Source of the DNA: Labia minor
Lineage: Eukaryota > Arthropoda > Insecta > Dermaptera > Spongiphoridae
DNA: 64,000 nucleotides
NCBI GenBank assembly: GCA_963082975.1
Contig: OY720349.1
Coordinates: forward strand, 68,384,501-68,448,500
Direction of reading: 5' to 3'
The translations under genes and the position numbers were made by a program. Below, piece by piece: positions 1 to 12,278 of the stretch. Every line of letters begins with the position of its first letter. The first letter of the stretch is position 1. Below the pieces are notes generated by a model that saw nothing but the letters and a program-made list of their open reading frames with translations, searched no databases and was not told the origin of the DNA.

Positions 1-780
1 AAAGTACTTAAATAAAATATAAAATGTTTAATAAATAAAACATGTATGTAGATATTCATAAATTTTAAAAATTGTTAAATTTAAAAATAATTTTTTATTT
101 TTTATTTTAAATAAGAATAATTTATTAAATAATAATTTTAATAAAGAAAATGTTAAAAAATTTTATTAAATAACTCCCTCCTCCCCAAATTCCAACTTCA
201 CAGAATAGATTTAGATTTAATAATATAATACGTTTATTTTTTTTTTTTAATTTGTAAATATTATTTAGTTAGCCAATGGTATCAATCTGTAAGGTTTCTG
301 ACAGATTATTATTTTTTATTTTTTTATTTTTTTTTTGTTTGTTTATTTATTAAGTAAGATTACCCCCTTACTCTTTAAGACGTTTAGGCTACAATTTACT
401 AATATATTTAGCAGTAAAAATTAATTCAAATAACAATAATAAGATTCAAGTAAGATTAAAATTACATCAACGATAAATTGATATTGTGTTAATTTTTTAT
501 TTTCTATTATTTCAAGAACCATTTAGTTATTATGTTGAGGTAAATGGGAAAATGATAGTATCTCTCTCTCTCTCTCTTTTTTGCATGTCAATAAATGATT
601 TACAATATTATAGTCTCACAATATTTGCATTTATTATATTTTCCTCAGATTATTATTGTAGCCTCTATTAGTCATTCAAAATAGTAGGGTATATAGAAGA
701 CGATATTGACGATTTGACCGTAGGAATAAATTGAACCACTGTAATTATAACTTATTTCAATAAGTCCCGAGACTAACCCA
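1..780. other. AT-rich non-coding stretch
   Basis: A strongly AT-rich stretch with homopolymer A and T runs and a short CT microsatellite near 561-578. The 61-codon open frame at 486-671 is hydrophobic, low in complexity and matches nothing I recognise. I see no gene, RNA gene or bounded repeat. Confidence 0.6.
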
Positions 781-994
781 GAGGTGGTGCTAGTAGAATT
801 AAAGTGGCCACCTTTCCATAGAGTGCGAACCTCTACATGAAACGTGTAAAGATTTCACGTCGAACAGAGTTATCGAGGTTAGAGTAAAGTCACTTTGTAA
901 TTTGTTTGAAAAATGGAATAAAGGGAGTTTCGCGCGTGTTGGTAAAACATTGTTTTTAATGGGTAAAAACACCGTAGAAGCCCAGAAATGGATT
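781..994. other. Unassigned moderate-GC segment next to LTR fragment
   Basis: Base composition rises noticeably here compared with the flanks, and a 73-codon open frame runs on the minus strand (799-1020). I cannot assign the peptide to a family. The segment ends exactly where the LTR fragment begins at 995, so it is the left flank of that insertion. It could be an eroded transposon. Confidence 0.3.
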
Positions 995-1326
995 TGTTTC
1001 CGCATGGAACCTGAATTCAAATAAATTTGAATTCCCGCCCTCTGACTAAGTTTAAATAGTAATTAAGTTAATATTTATAAATATTAGTGTTAATTAATTA
1101 TATAATGTAGTTTAATATTTTTAAGTTAATTTCATTTATAGTTTTAAATATTTAATTGTTATTGTCATAAATTCATGACCAACCCCCTCCCTTACTATCT
1201 ACATATAAAAAGACAGGCCGAGCTCTCTGAAGCCCTGTTGTTGTACCTGTCGCCCGAGTGCTATTGCCTTTGTCTGTCGCTGCTGCCTGTTTTTTTTTAT
1301 CTGCTCGACCACTGTTTACTGGGGCT
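995..1326 (+). repeat. Truncated LTR, 5' portion
   Basis: This 332 bp segment is nearly identical to the first third of the solo LTR at 39851-40934. It begins with the same TGTTTCCGCATGG terminus, has the same TATA-like catataaa context near 1203 and the same GC-rich CT-patterned leader. The match stops after ggggct at 1326, where mariner sequence begins, so the rest of the LTR is missing. Against the longer copy it has small indels in the T run near 1290. I infer a truncated or recombined LTR copy. Confidence 0.65.
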
Positions 1327-1540
1327 GAAAGGTTTTTTCCAAGTGGATGCTGCGATGAGACAATGCAGCAAGCCACAAGTCCATGAAAACAATGGCAAAA
1401 TTTAACAAATTTGGCTTTTATTTGCTTCCACACCCCCCGAATTCGCCAGATTTAGCTCCCCAGCTGAACTCAAAAAAATGCTCCAGGGAAAAAAATTTGG
1501 CTTGAATGAGGAGGTCATTGTATGGACGTAGGCGTATCTC
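1327..1540 (+). pseudogene. Mariner transposase C-terminal fragment (mauritiana-like)
   Basis: Reading from 1359 gives DNAASHKSMKTMAKF, then LLPHPPNSPDLAP, and after a frameshift LKKMLQGKKFGLNEEVI. This order (second catalytic D followed by N, then HPPxSPDLAP, then LKxxLxGKKF) is diagnostic of mariner transposases, and the HKSMKTMAK and NEEVI wording resembles the mauritiana subfamily. The tyrosine usual in HPPYSPDLAP is N here. The frame breaks near 1440-1460, no inverted terminus is visible, and the left edge abuts an LTR fragment. It is a dead remnant of the catalytic half only. The transposase family is certain from motifs; the subfamily is an inference. Confidence 0.85.
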
Positions 1541-2466
1541 GTAAATAAGGAATCTTCGAGAGTGACATGGTCTTTCAATTAATTAATTTAAACTTTTGAT
1601 TTGATAAATAATTATTTCTGTTATTTTTAATAATAAGATTATAACAATTTTTTTATAATCTAGTATTTGATTATTATACAATGTTCAAAAAGATAACTTG
1701 AATTTATACATGAATTATTTCGTAATTAGATAGTATGTTTATTAGTTAAATAACTCTAGTGCTAATTAGTGCTTGTTTAAATGGATAATTTTCCTCCATT
1801 CTAGTATAAGAGCTTGCAACTTCAGCGTCTTGTCAACGTAATTGAGAAACTATTTTGGACATTTCGTCTCTTTAATAATTAAATGCATTGATAACATATA
1901 ATTAAAAGATAATCACTTCAGAGAAGAAAAGGTGAGGTGTTCCTTGAAATAGAAATTTTTGACAAGTTTCAGAAATCATTTTTATCCATTCATATAATAT
2001 GTAATTAATAATAATCCATTCATAGTGTAATTTGTATGTATATCTATTTATTTATTTTTTGTGACCACGATTTTAACAAATTTATTTTTTAGTAACTTTT
2101 TGGGTATCATTGAAAACAATTTTAAAATTTAAATATTTCTCAATAATGATCAAAAAAACTATTTATAATTTTATATCTTATAGTTGCAAATTCTAGAGAT
2201 GACTAATTTTGGTGAAATTAACTCCTATCTCATATATTAATATTAATTATTTATTTATAAATACAATATAATAATTATTATTCAATAATAACATTTACTT
2301 AACATAAATACATAAAATCAGTTTTAGAAGATTAATAATTAATTTACTTTTGATTTATTCATATTTGCAAATTTTCGTATAACATCATCTTTTCTCTATT
2401 CCTATTATTATATTAAATAAATTTATCAAATTAAAATTACACTAAAAATAATAAAATAATGTAGAT

Positions 2467-2497
<31 letters not shown>

Positions 2498-2850
2498 AAA
2501 ATAACGTTTTTCTCATGGACGAAAAAGAATAAAATAATTTTACATTTAACTTATTAGAACTTAAAATATAAAAAACATTATCAAACTATTATACATAACT
2601 ATTTATTATTTTTTGTATTGAATTTGAAAAATAAAAATTATTTTAAGATTGGGTATATGCGTATATGTTAAATAAAAGTTTAATGAAAATAATATATTAT
2701 ATATAGTATGATGAATATATAATTTGTTTGTGGATTCTATAATTCCGCGAAGGTGCAGTCCTGATTTTGAGGCTGAACTAAACATTCTATAGTAGACCAG
2801 CAGGATGTATTATATGATAGTAAATCAATAATCTTTATCAAAGAGGAATA
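1541..2850. other. AT desert with poly(A) run
   Basis: Low-complexity AT-rich DNA with an A run of about 25 at 2468-2492. I see no coding potential or bounded element. The A run could be the tail of an eroded retroposon, but no upstream body is recognisable. Confidence 0.55.
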
Positions 2851-3490
2851 AGTTGACCTGTGGCCAGGTCCGAACCGACCGACGGTTTGAAATAAATTAA
2901 TTTCCAGCTACAGAAACAATTTCAAATAATTTTCATATATCTATTAATGTAATAAAAAACAGATAGGCATACATAAATAATAAATATAAACATTTTTAAT
3001 TTTATTTTATTTATAATATATATGCAAGACCAGGCTGTGACGTCATGAATGGCTGGATGACGTCATATAATTTTAAATCAAGAAAAAACTAATAAATATG
3101 ATTTTTCTCGAGGATAAAACCAATACAAAGTGCATGATTCGTGGTGATATATAAAAAAAATCTCCTTTGGTGTGAAAATAACCCTTTCCTTCCTATCGTC
3201 GATCGCTAATACTACCACTTTCGGTTTCCGGAATTGCACCAAAAGTTGATCAATTCATCCCACTGATGCATTAAGTAAATATACCAAATTTCATCAAAAT
3301 CGGTTGAGCCGTTCAGGCTGTACACATCTATACGGACGGACGGACGGACATACGGACGGACAGACATCATGCTAAAAATACTTTTTTCTGTTTAGAAAAT
3401 GCATAATTCGTGGAGATATGTAAAAATCTCCACATGTGAAATTTGGTGTGAAAACAATACCTCCCTTACTATCGTCGGTCGGTAAAAAAG
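2851..3490 (+). repeat. ~630 bp dispersed retroposon, copy 1
   Basis: One of three near-identical copies in this window (also 9129-9746 inverted and 48891-49520 direct). Near the 5' end lies gccaggtccgaacc, which resembles a tRNA B box. The middle has tandem ggac tetramers following a gttgagccgttcaggctg-type segment, and the 3' end reads atcgtcggtcgg followed by a short A-run. The ends also carry an accgaccgacg inverted match, so a DNA-transposon reading is possible. The 14 bp duplication around the third copy favours retroposition. No protein is encoded. Copies 1 and 2 share about 12 extra 5' bases that copy 3 lacks. Confidence 0.8.
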
Positions 3491-3639
3491 GGTATATTTA
3501 ATTATTTAATAATTATAAATACTTAGAGATATTTTAATATGTACTTTGTTAATGTTAATGAATTTTAAATATTTTAATAACAAATATAAATAAATATGTA
3601 TTGAAAATTATAAAAATTTATTGACTAATTTTTTTGTCT

Positions 3640-3978
3640 TCAAATAAGTCGTGGATATATTCCGGTGAAAACGATTTGTTGTTTCAGATGTGTATTTGTG
3701 GCCAGTTGTTTAAAGTCGATTGATGACATCTGTCTAATGTGATGGGGTAGATCACATGTAAATTTAATCAAGGCCCGAGTATTGTGACCAGAAAGCAGAA
3801 TCCTTGGGTCAGTCAACCACAAACAGCAATCAGGTATTAACGTAGACAACAACATTCCAGGCGCTTTGTGTGAAATCGAAACAGCCTCACGGTGCTCACA
3901 TTTCGCATTTTGTAAAGTCTTTCGGGACCGATTTTCGAATCGGAACCGATCGGTTTCGGCTTTGCTTTTTCGTTTCAT
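3640..3978 (-). other. Unassigned 112-codon open frame
   Basis: An uninterrupted frame in a locally GC-enriched stretch. The peptide has mixed composition with several Cys, His and Pro residues rather than the Asn/Lys/Ile bias of chance frames here, for example CEHREAVSISHKAPGML and LPHHIRQMSSIDFKQL. I recognise no domain. No promoter or splice context is convincing. It could be a fragment of a transposon protein, a decayed retrocopy, an exon, or a chance frame. The ATG near 3978 is simply the first in frame. Confidence 0.25.
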
Positions 3979-4747
3979 TCATAGAATCCCCATGGGTCAA
4001 ATATATCCCATAAACAACTAGTTATTGTATGCGTCCAACTTTTTTATTTTGTGTGTGTGTGTGTGTGTGTTTTTTTAATTTAAAAGAGTGAAAAGGAATG
4101 ATTATCTAAGAGATATCTTTAGCGTCTTTGCTTCGTATTCTTTTTTATTCTTTTTTATTAAAATGAGCCATGATATTAAGCTAATTTATCGTAACTCTGT
4201 TTATACATTTTATTACATCTTATATCTTAAAAAAAAAAAAAAAAAAAAAAAAAGAAATAGAAAATAACATGAAAAAAGTTTATGTAGAAGAGGATTCAAT
4301 TTCTAATTTAATATTATCAAGCTATATATTATTAGCCAACGGCATTGCCAGCTTTATATATATATATATATAAAAAGATCCTTTGATTACAAATTCAAAA
4401 TATCTATTTTAACCCTGAATATACATACTATTTCCAATTGAAAATAAAAATTATGATAAGATTTAAGGGAATGGAATGTGTAAGTCTTCTAGCTTTAATA
4501 AGATAAAGTATATTTTCATCAATTTTATCGTCTTGATACATTATTTTTTCTCTATTTTGATATTTTTTCATTTCGTACGTAGTTTGACGTTTACTTGATA
4601 TTGAAATAGCTCTATAGAAAATATGTTTATTAATTTGTAAATTAGTAACAATTAAAAATTTTCAGTTTGGTCAGCATTTTAATTTTTTATTTAATTTCAA
4701 AATAACTTGTGTAAAAAACATCTAATAATTTTTATTTATAACATTCA
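3979..4747. other. AT-rich spacer with GT and poly(A) microsatellites
   Basis: Contains a (GT)10 tract at 4051-4070, an A run near 4229-4252 and a short TA tract near 4358-4371. Nothing else is recognisable. Confidence 0.6.
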
Positions 4748-5040
4748 TTATTTTTTTTTTTTTTTTTTTTTTTTTTTTGTACAGGAGTTGAAAAACCTTC
4801 ATAAGGCACCAGTGGGGAATGCTTAGTCTAAAGCAGAGATGCACCCCTCCTGGTTATGTGGGATTTTTACATCACTAAAAACACTCTCCTGTGGACACCA
4901 CGGAGAATCCCAGACCGGAACCCTTTCGTATGACTTCAGTCTGGGCCGAGCTTTGGGCATTTTAGCTATTCCTTAATCCAAGCACCCTTCATGTCTCTTC
5001 GTTCATAGCACCTCCTCCACATTAGATATACCTAATTAAG
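4748..5040 (-). mobile_element. 3' end of a non-LTR retrotransposon with poly(A) tail
   Basis: On the minus strand a moderate-GC segment of about 260 bp ends in an A run of about 28 (T run at 4750-4778). It includes taaaatgcccaaagctcggc and other wording typical of arthropod LINE 3' untranslated regions. No reverse-transcriptase motif lies within the segment, so this is a 5'-truncated insertion. The clade is not determined. Poly(A) at the end of a bounded, compositionally distinct block is the main evidence. Confidence 0.6.
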
Positions 5041-5132
5041 AAAAATAATTATATTTAAATATTTTTTTTAATGTTTAAACATACAATACATTTAAGAATA
5101 TTTTTAATTTTTAATATAAAAAAAACTTACTT

Positions 5133-5300
5133 TTTAAGAGTTAAAATATTAGTACCTGTGGAACGCCGAGCTACGCTCGACCCTTTAAAAAATATTGATA
5201 TACAATTCTTTGATTATTTATTACAATTATTAAATGTTACATCATTGCATCATTCTGATTCAAATGAATGGAACTTGAGGTCCTCAATAATAATAAATAA
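5133..5300 (+). repeat. Hairpin-module repeat, partial copy
   Basis: Shares gagctacgctcgacccttta and the downstream tail (ttacaattattaaatgttac ... attctgattcaaatgaatgg ... ggtcctcaataat) with copies at 12279-12700 and, inverted, 62210-62290 and 63060-63275. The GC-rich stem wording at its start stands out from the AT background. Function and class are unknown. Confidence 0.65.
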
Positions 5301-5714
5301 TATTAATCAATATATTAAATAATATTTTAGTGAAAAAATATTAAAAATTATAAAACTATCTAAAAATTAATTAATAAAAGAATAATGAATAAATAAATAT
5401 AAATTAGTAATTTAATAAAAAATAAACAGGAAAATAGATTAAAAAAAAACATAAAATTAACTAATAAAAATTTACAAGAATTAACAAAAAATCAAACGAC
5501 AAAACATTAAAAAATTTCAAATATTTTAGAGAAAAAAATAACAATACAACAATGTTTGCAAGACAATTACCAAGCCGTATTTGTTTGTTTGATTTTTTTT
5601 TTTTTGAGATAATGAAGTTGATTTTTCTCGAGTCCGAAACCAATACATATCGATTTTTCTTTATAAATAAATATTATCTATGTTGTGAATTTCAAAAAAA
5701 TCCATCAAAAATAT

Positions 5715-5718
<4 letters not shown>

Positions 5719-5766
<48 letters not shown>
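5719..5766. repeat. (TA)n microsatellite
   Basis: About 24 uninterrupted TA units. Just downstream, tctagtataataagataaga (5777-5796) is the inverse of the first bases of the dispersed repeat found at 39690 and 61675. Confidence 0.95.
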
Positions 5767-5771
<5 letters not shown>

Positions 5772-5884
5772 TGTTTCTAGTATAATAAGATAAGATAAAA
5801 TTTAAAAGTTAATTTCATTTGAGATGTTTTGTCTCAACATCTAATACATATATTTTGTTTTTTGTTTTTTTTATAAATTTATGA

Positions 5885-6245
5885 ACATTTTATTCTTTGC
5901 CTTATTTGAAGATCCTACGAAAGATCAGCATCAATCAAGTCGGCTGCCACCTAAGAGAGGCAGAGGTGATGTATGATCAGTAAAAAAAATTCTCCCAAGC
6001 TTTATCTTGACCGGAGGCCTCTACTTTTTATATTTCAAGTAGATTCCCTATATATTAATCACATGGACCTCGTTTCCATAGATTCCAACTAGTGATTCCC
6101 TCAGGCTTGGGACTTGAACCCAGGAACACGAGGTTGAGGATCAAACATGTTAATTTTGAATGAAGTAAAATATTAAACACTAGCTGTTCAGACACCCTCC
6201 TCCACTGGAGTGATCCATATATCTTGTTGACAATCTGTACTTAAT
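5885..6245. repeat. Moderate-GC repeat-like block
   Basis: Compositionally distinct from its flanks. On the minus strand it contains tgggttcaagtcccaa, which fits a tRNA B box, but no correctly spaced A box or acceptor stem is visible, so I do not call a tRNA. It may be part of a tRNA-derived SINE or a LINE untranslated region. There is no second copy in this window. Confidence 0.35.
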
Positions 6246-9128
6246 AACTTTTCACTTATTTCTTTTTAATAAATAATAGTATTATAAATTAAAAGTTCAA
6301 TAGAAAACTATCATTTTCTTTTTGAAAAAAAAAAAAAATAACAAATCAAAAACCAAACAAAAGCTTAGAATTTAAAGATGGCATTGGTGCAATCCTTACA
6401 ACTGTTTGGAAACATATAAGAATTAGAAAAACATACGTCTTTTAGATATAAAGATATATTGATAAATTAAAACAACAACAAATAATAATGATAAATTAGA
6501 GAATTCTCTCCTTCAATAATCTACTTGATCTTTGATAGTAAAATTATTTGTTTGCTTTTTTTAAAATTTGAAAATTATAATAATTATTTTTTAAATACCT
6601 TCTAATTTCTAAATATGAATATATCGTAAATATATATGAATTAATAAAACACTTCTATATTTTCTTAATATCCACATTTATTATTAATATTATATTTATG
6701 AGGTATAATAGGTATATATGTATGTTATTAAACAAGATTCGCCATCATTCGAAAACAAATGGAAATTTTATATTTATAATATTATATATTTTATAAGGAA
6801 TAATAGGCATTGACCTGAATTTCCTGAAGGGGTAAAATGTTTGGTATTTTATAGGACCGTATTTTCACGTTGGCACCAATTATGCATCCGACAATATAAC
6901 ATTGAATAAAATGACCAACCTTTCCTCATAGAGTCAACCCTTTCTTGTTTATTATCTATTTGCCATTGCACAATGAATTTTCATTAAAATTAAACCAGGG
7001 CGAATAAAATAGTTGATACAATATATTATATTAGAAATAATTATCAGTACATATGTACATACATTAAATAAAGAAGACAAGATTGTAAATAAATCTACAA
7101 ATATAGAATATAAGTAAATTTTATGGATTGATAATTTCATTTATAGTAAAATAATTAAATAAAAAATAAAATAAATTTCTTATGAAATGTTTTGTATTTA
7201 GGTATATACAAAAATATTTAAATATTTTCCAAAATTTTTAATATTAATAATAATAATAATAATTTTCAAAAAATATATATTAAAATATATTTATGTTTAT
7301 TAGAGAAAAATATTTTAAAAAAATGTAATATAATATGCTTAAAAATTAATTTAATTAATTAAAAATAATGTAAGGGTGAAATGTAGAGTTTGAGATTATT
7401 ATATGTATTTATTTATATAAAAGGAATATTAATTTGCAAAGAGGAGTATGTGAGTCTTGCTTACAAGAGTTAAGAGTGGGGAGGCAGATTTGCGAAAGTC
7501 TATGATTGATATGTTGCCAGTCATCGGTTGGCGCAGATTTTAATTTATATTTTAATAAATAATAATTAATTGAGATAAATAATATATTAAATCAATGATC
7601 TCCTTGACAAAATTGCATTAATTCTTACACTTAATTGATTTTTAAAATAATAAAACTGAAAGAATCACTTATACATTCGTGCAGATTTCAAACGAATCAA
7701 GTAAAAATCTAATTCACCTTATGAATATTGATAACGACTGCTTATAAACTTATCAGCTCTTAGGATTTATTTAATTATTCTTAAAAATCTTCAATAAACT
7801 TGAAGGATAGTCGCTAATTACAGTTGGCAGATGTCTCTTACTTGATTTTATGGCACACAACACTGGTGCCTTTGTCCTATACAAATTTATATTATTTATT
7901 AAATTTTTTGTTACTTAATATATAAATAAATATTGATTATGCATTAAAATAAATAAAATTATTCATTATTCATTATTTATGAATCATTTTCTTTATATTA
8001 ATACATAACCCTGTGTAATAAGAGAGAGAGAGAGAGAGAGTTTAATACAAAAAAAAAAACCTTACAAACAATTTATTATAAATCAATTTTTAAATATTTC
8101 TCGTTAAAAGTGTGTATATATATATATTGATCTATTTATTTATTTAATCTCTCTCTTTCTCTCTCTTTATATATTTATATATACGAGTATATTACAATGA
8201 TATAACAATAACAATGTTGATGGGGATTATATGAATTATTACAAAAGAGCAATTTTGGAATAATGATGTGGTCGACGATAGATATATAAGGTGAAATCAT
8301 GCAATGCATGGAAAGCTAGAGTCGGAATCCGAATGAGAATTAAAATAAATTTAAGAGAATATTATTAATTAAGTTAATTTAATAATAGATAAAAGCTTTA
8401 TAAAGTCTCTAGTCCAATATAATCAGATTATAATAATGGCCAGATAATTGAACTTTTAGTTAATTATACTGATAAAAGATTTATAATTATAATAATGTCC
8501 ATATTAATTAAATTCTGTTTAAGAATTAAAAAAAAATCCTGTTAATACTATTTTCTCTTTTTCCATCCTTCAAAAGCATTCATCTCCTATAGTATCAATT
8601 ACGAGTAGTTGTGACTACCCACTGATATCAAATTTCATATGGGTGTATCCGTGTAACATGTAAATCAAGTTTAATTATATATTTATGATAATATATAATA
8701 AAAGCATTACTTTAAAATGATTAATTCAAAATAATCATTCTTTAATCGTTAATTAATCTTTAAATCTTAAAAATAATTCATTAAAATATTTCTAACATGT
8801 AAGATATAAAAAATATATTGTAATGATATTTTAAAAATATCATTAATCTTTAAAAAAAAAAGAAAAAATAATTTATTTATTTAAAAATAAATTTATTTGT
8901 GGAAAAGATTATTGTAATACGTTTCCCGAGAAGAGAATAAATGTTGAAAAGTCAGCCAACGGCATTCGTTCAGGAGTTAGCGTGCCGAGCAGACGGACTT
9001 TATTGGAAAGAAAAAAAGGACCACCATTCAATTCACCAGTCCACTGATTATCGCTTATATAAGCACCGGCTACATCATTAACAAGAAATATTGGTTTTTT
9101 TAAGGAGTTTTTTTTTATTATTATTTTT
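6246..9128. other. AT desert with GA microsatellite
   Basis: Nearly 3 kb of AT-rich sequence. It includes (GA)10 at 8021-8040, CT-rich runs near 8150-8166 and short TA tracts. The block at 8930-9060 has higher GC but no recognisable family. No coding frame looks real. Confidence 0.55.
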
Positions 9129-9746
9129 ACCGACCGACGATAGTAAGGGAGGTATTGTTTTCACACCAAATTTCACATGTGGAGATTTTTACATATCTCC
9201 ACGAATCATGCATTTTCTAAACAGAAAAAAGTATTTTTAGCATGATGTCTGTCCGTCCGTATGTCCGTCCGTCCGTCCGTATAGATGTGTACAGCCTGAA
9301 CGGCTCAACCGATTTTGATGAAATTTGGTATATTTACTTAATGCATCAGTGGGATGAATTGATCAACTTTTGGTGCAATTCCGGAAACCGGAAGTGGTAG
9401 TATTAGCGATCGACGATAGGAAGGAAAGGGTTATTTTCACACCAAAGGAGATTTTTTTATATATCACCACGAATCATGCATTTTGTATTGGTTTTATCCT
9501 CGAAAAAAATCATATTTATTAGTTTTTTCTTGATTTAAAATTATATGACGTCATCCAGCCATTCATGACGTCACAGCCTGGTCTTGCATATATATTATAA
9601 ATAAAATAAAATTAAAAATGTTTATATTTATTATTTATGTATCCATATCTGTTTTTTATTACATTAATAGATATATGAAATTGTTTCTGTAGCTGGAAAT
9701 TAATTTATTTCAAACCGTCGGTCCGGACCTGGCCACAGGTCAACTT
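9129..9746 (-). repeat. ~630 bp dispersed retroposon, copy 2 (inverted)
   Basis: Reverse-complement copy of the element at 2851-3490, highly similar along its length, with the same ggac/ccgt tetramer array (around 9250-9280) and the same two ends. Its B-box-like segment reads ggtccggacc rather than ggtccgaacc. With copy 1 it forms an inverted pair separated by about 5.6 kb, so a transcript through both could fold into a long duplex. Confidence 0.8.
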
Positions 9747-10177
9747 ATTTTTTTATATAAAGAAATATACAAAATTTGTTTTTTGTATATAAAATTATAA
9801 TTTGAAAATTTACATTTAAATTTAAAGGATTTTAAACAATTCTTATTTAGACATTAAATATAATAAATCTTATTATACATTTTTTTATGATAAATTTAGT
9901 TCTTTTTTTTTTGTCCAGATCTCCGGGGCAGTTCACGCCGATTCAAAGTCCACCCTTATCCATTACACATTTGTGACCAACCCTTATTTTTCTTAAAATT
10001 TTCCCCTGTCGATATCTACCCATATAAAAAAAAATCATTACAATATAAATACTTATTATATATATATAGATAGATAGATAAATAATTACTTTTATAAAAT
10101 TTATACTCTGTGTTGTGGAGTAAATTGTTGAAATTTAAAATTTTATTAGAGTGTCTAGATAGCCAAATGTATGCCAA

Positions 10178-10402
10178 TCTTCTATAATATAAAAATGAAT
10201 CGCAATCGTGTTTGTAAGCCCATAACTCAATAACGCCTGGACCAATTTTGCCAATTCTTTTTTTTTTAATTTTCGTTGAAGTCCAAAGATGGTTTTTACG
10301 GCGAGAAATATTCAAATAATTGCCGGGAAAACCCTAAAATCAGCCCTTTTCTTTTTCCCATGCGTTACCATGGCAGGCAACAAAGGCGCTCTACGCAGCT
10401 AG
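10178..10402 (+). mobile_element. Short Helitron-like element
   Basis: Begins TCTTCTATAATATAAAAATG and ends gcgctctacgcagCTAG. It is preceded by A and followed by T, as expected for insertion between A and T without target duplication. Between the ends lies a conserved-looking block (gcccataactcaataacgcc) typical of arthropod non-autonomous Helitrons. The 3' subterminal hairpin is weak, unlike the one at 23002-23021. It has no coding capacity at 225 bp. I rate family membership as probable. Confidence 0.5.
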
Positions 10403-11760
10403 TAGTAAATAAACATAAACTAAACTAACAAATGTATTTTTAATTAATATTTTTATTTTTTATATTAAATTTGTAATTTTTGAAATTAAAATATACATAA
10501 ATTGTTTTAATAAACACAATTTCCATTTGAAATTTATTTTTTAAAATTAAAATAATATATATATATTTGAATAAAATAAATATTAGTTACTAGACATCTT
10601 CAAGTGTTTATTTAATTTTAAAATAAATGGTGAATGTGTTTTTTTAATCAGCAATGAAAATTGTAAACCCCTCACAAGTTTTTTTTACTCCAAAACCCTT
10701 TGAATTGGACATTATATGCTATCGCCGTGGGCTCTCGCTATTCATCTCTTTGCTCAATTCGACCACTGATCATATTTGACATCACTTTGTCTATTGAATT
10801 ATTTTATTCAGAGATAAAAAAAAGACACCAATATAATATCTAAAGTTAGAAAAAATGAATGAGCATATAATTTATATTTATTTTTATTTTTTAATATTCA
10901 AAATAAATTAAATGAAAAAAAATGAAATTATCTTTCATTCTATTTTATTAATGCGAATGAAATAAAAAAAAAATATTTCAGGAAGATAGAAATACTTATG
11001 CTTAAACAAACCATTAGAATAAATAGAGACTTAATTTGAAAACCTTTAAACAAGGAATGTGGGAAGGGAAGGGGAGGTATAAATTCGCTCTCAAGAGACA
11101 CTAGCAAAGAAAGTTGATATTTGAATTATTAATTTGTAAGGGGAAAAAAAAAAATCTACGTCTCTTGGAAAACCTTTGTTTATAAGAAAAGATCTCTTGT
11201 GAAGTTGGAATATACGTTTCGAAAAGAGAGGGAACGAATTTAAAAATTCATTTCGGGATGTCGATCTCCGACATTGTCGTCCCAACCGACCGACTTCTAA
11301 GACTTATTCATATTTCAATAAAGTAGCAAGCAATTTGTTCCCATAATTTAAATGTTTAGTGTTCTCAAAGTAGATTTATTCAATTCACAGAGAGAGATTA
11401 TATATATATAAGTACATTTTCAAAGCAACTTTTAATTCGATTCAAGACCTTTTATGATTCATTCTTTATGGTTGAGAATAATAGAATATTGATATTAGAT
11501 GAGAAATAAATTATTAATATTGTAGAAATTAAAAATAATTATCTAGGGTCCTTAAATCTGACACAATTGTAACTAAAATAATTAATATCTGTTTAATTAA
11601 ATAAAAGAAACTATTAAATTTTAAAATATATTTTATTATCTTAAATTTTAAAAATGTTCTTTATTAAAATTAAAAACAATAAAATTAAATATTTTTAGTG
11701 AATGGAAACTTAAGAACTCCATTGAAATTCATTTGAAAATATATAAATAAATAATAATAA
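10403..11760. other. AT-rich spacer
   Basis: Mostly AT-rich, with a moderate-GC patch at about 11030-11300 that contains a 64-codon minus-strand frame without recognisable domains. No bounded element is seen. Confidence 0.5.
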
Positions 11761-12275
11761 TCTATATATATAATATATATATAAATGGTTTTTGTCTGCA
11801 CATTGCTCAGAATTTAAAATTTTTGCATATCTTCGCGTTTCATGACCTCTAGAATCCAAAAGTGACTTTACAATTTTTCATGTCTGTCTGTCTGTCCGGA
11901 AAATAAGGATGTTATCGACTCAAAATTGGCTGAACCGATTTTTATGAAATTACATCACAATATTCTTATATTCGTACATCTATTTCAACATAAATGCTAT
12001 AAATTATATCAAAATCCATTCAATAACCGCATATATTAATTTTTAAAAATTTATATAATACTCCACGTTGTTCAATCAAGAGCCTCTCGTGACTGAGTGA
12101 GGCTGTCGATTCATTTTACTCAATGAATATAATATTAAAAATTCTAGCGATATAATAATAAATAATATAACATAAATATCATTTTAAAATTATTTAATTT
12201 ATTCTAAAAGTTCTCATTTTAATTAATTTAATAAAATATTTATAGATCATATCATTTATTATGATATTATTTAGT
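11761..12275 (+). mobile_element. Helitron 5' segment
   Basis: Starts A|TCTATATATATAATATATATA and soon reads ggtttttgtctgcacattgc, the same start as the element at 21343. It shares catgacctctagaatccaaa, ggctgaaccgatttttatga and tccacgttgttcaatcaaga with inverted segments at 45690-45940 and, in part, 27800-27905. It may be the 5' part of one long element ending at 13663, with the hairpin modules and another Helitron-like start lying in between. Confidence 0.55.
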
Positions 12276-12278
12276 ATC

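Noticed and set aside
3340..3365. ggac tetramer run as an independent microsatellite
   Set aside because: It occurs at the same internal position in all three retroposon copies, so it belongs to the element.
6180..6250. Helitron 3' end on the minus strand (gaacagCTAG before T, with a small ctcca/tggag stem nearby)
   Set aside because: The stem is not correctly placed, no 5' terminus was found and CTAG alone is common by chance.
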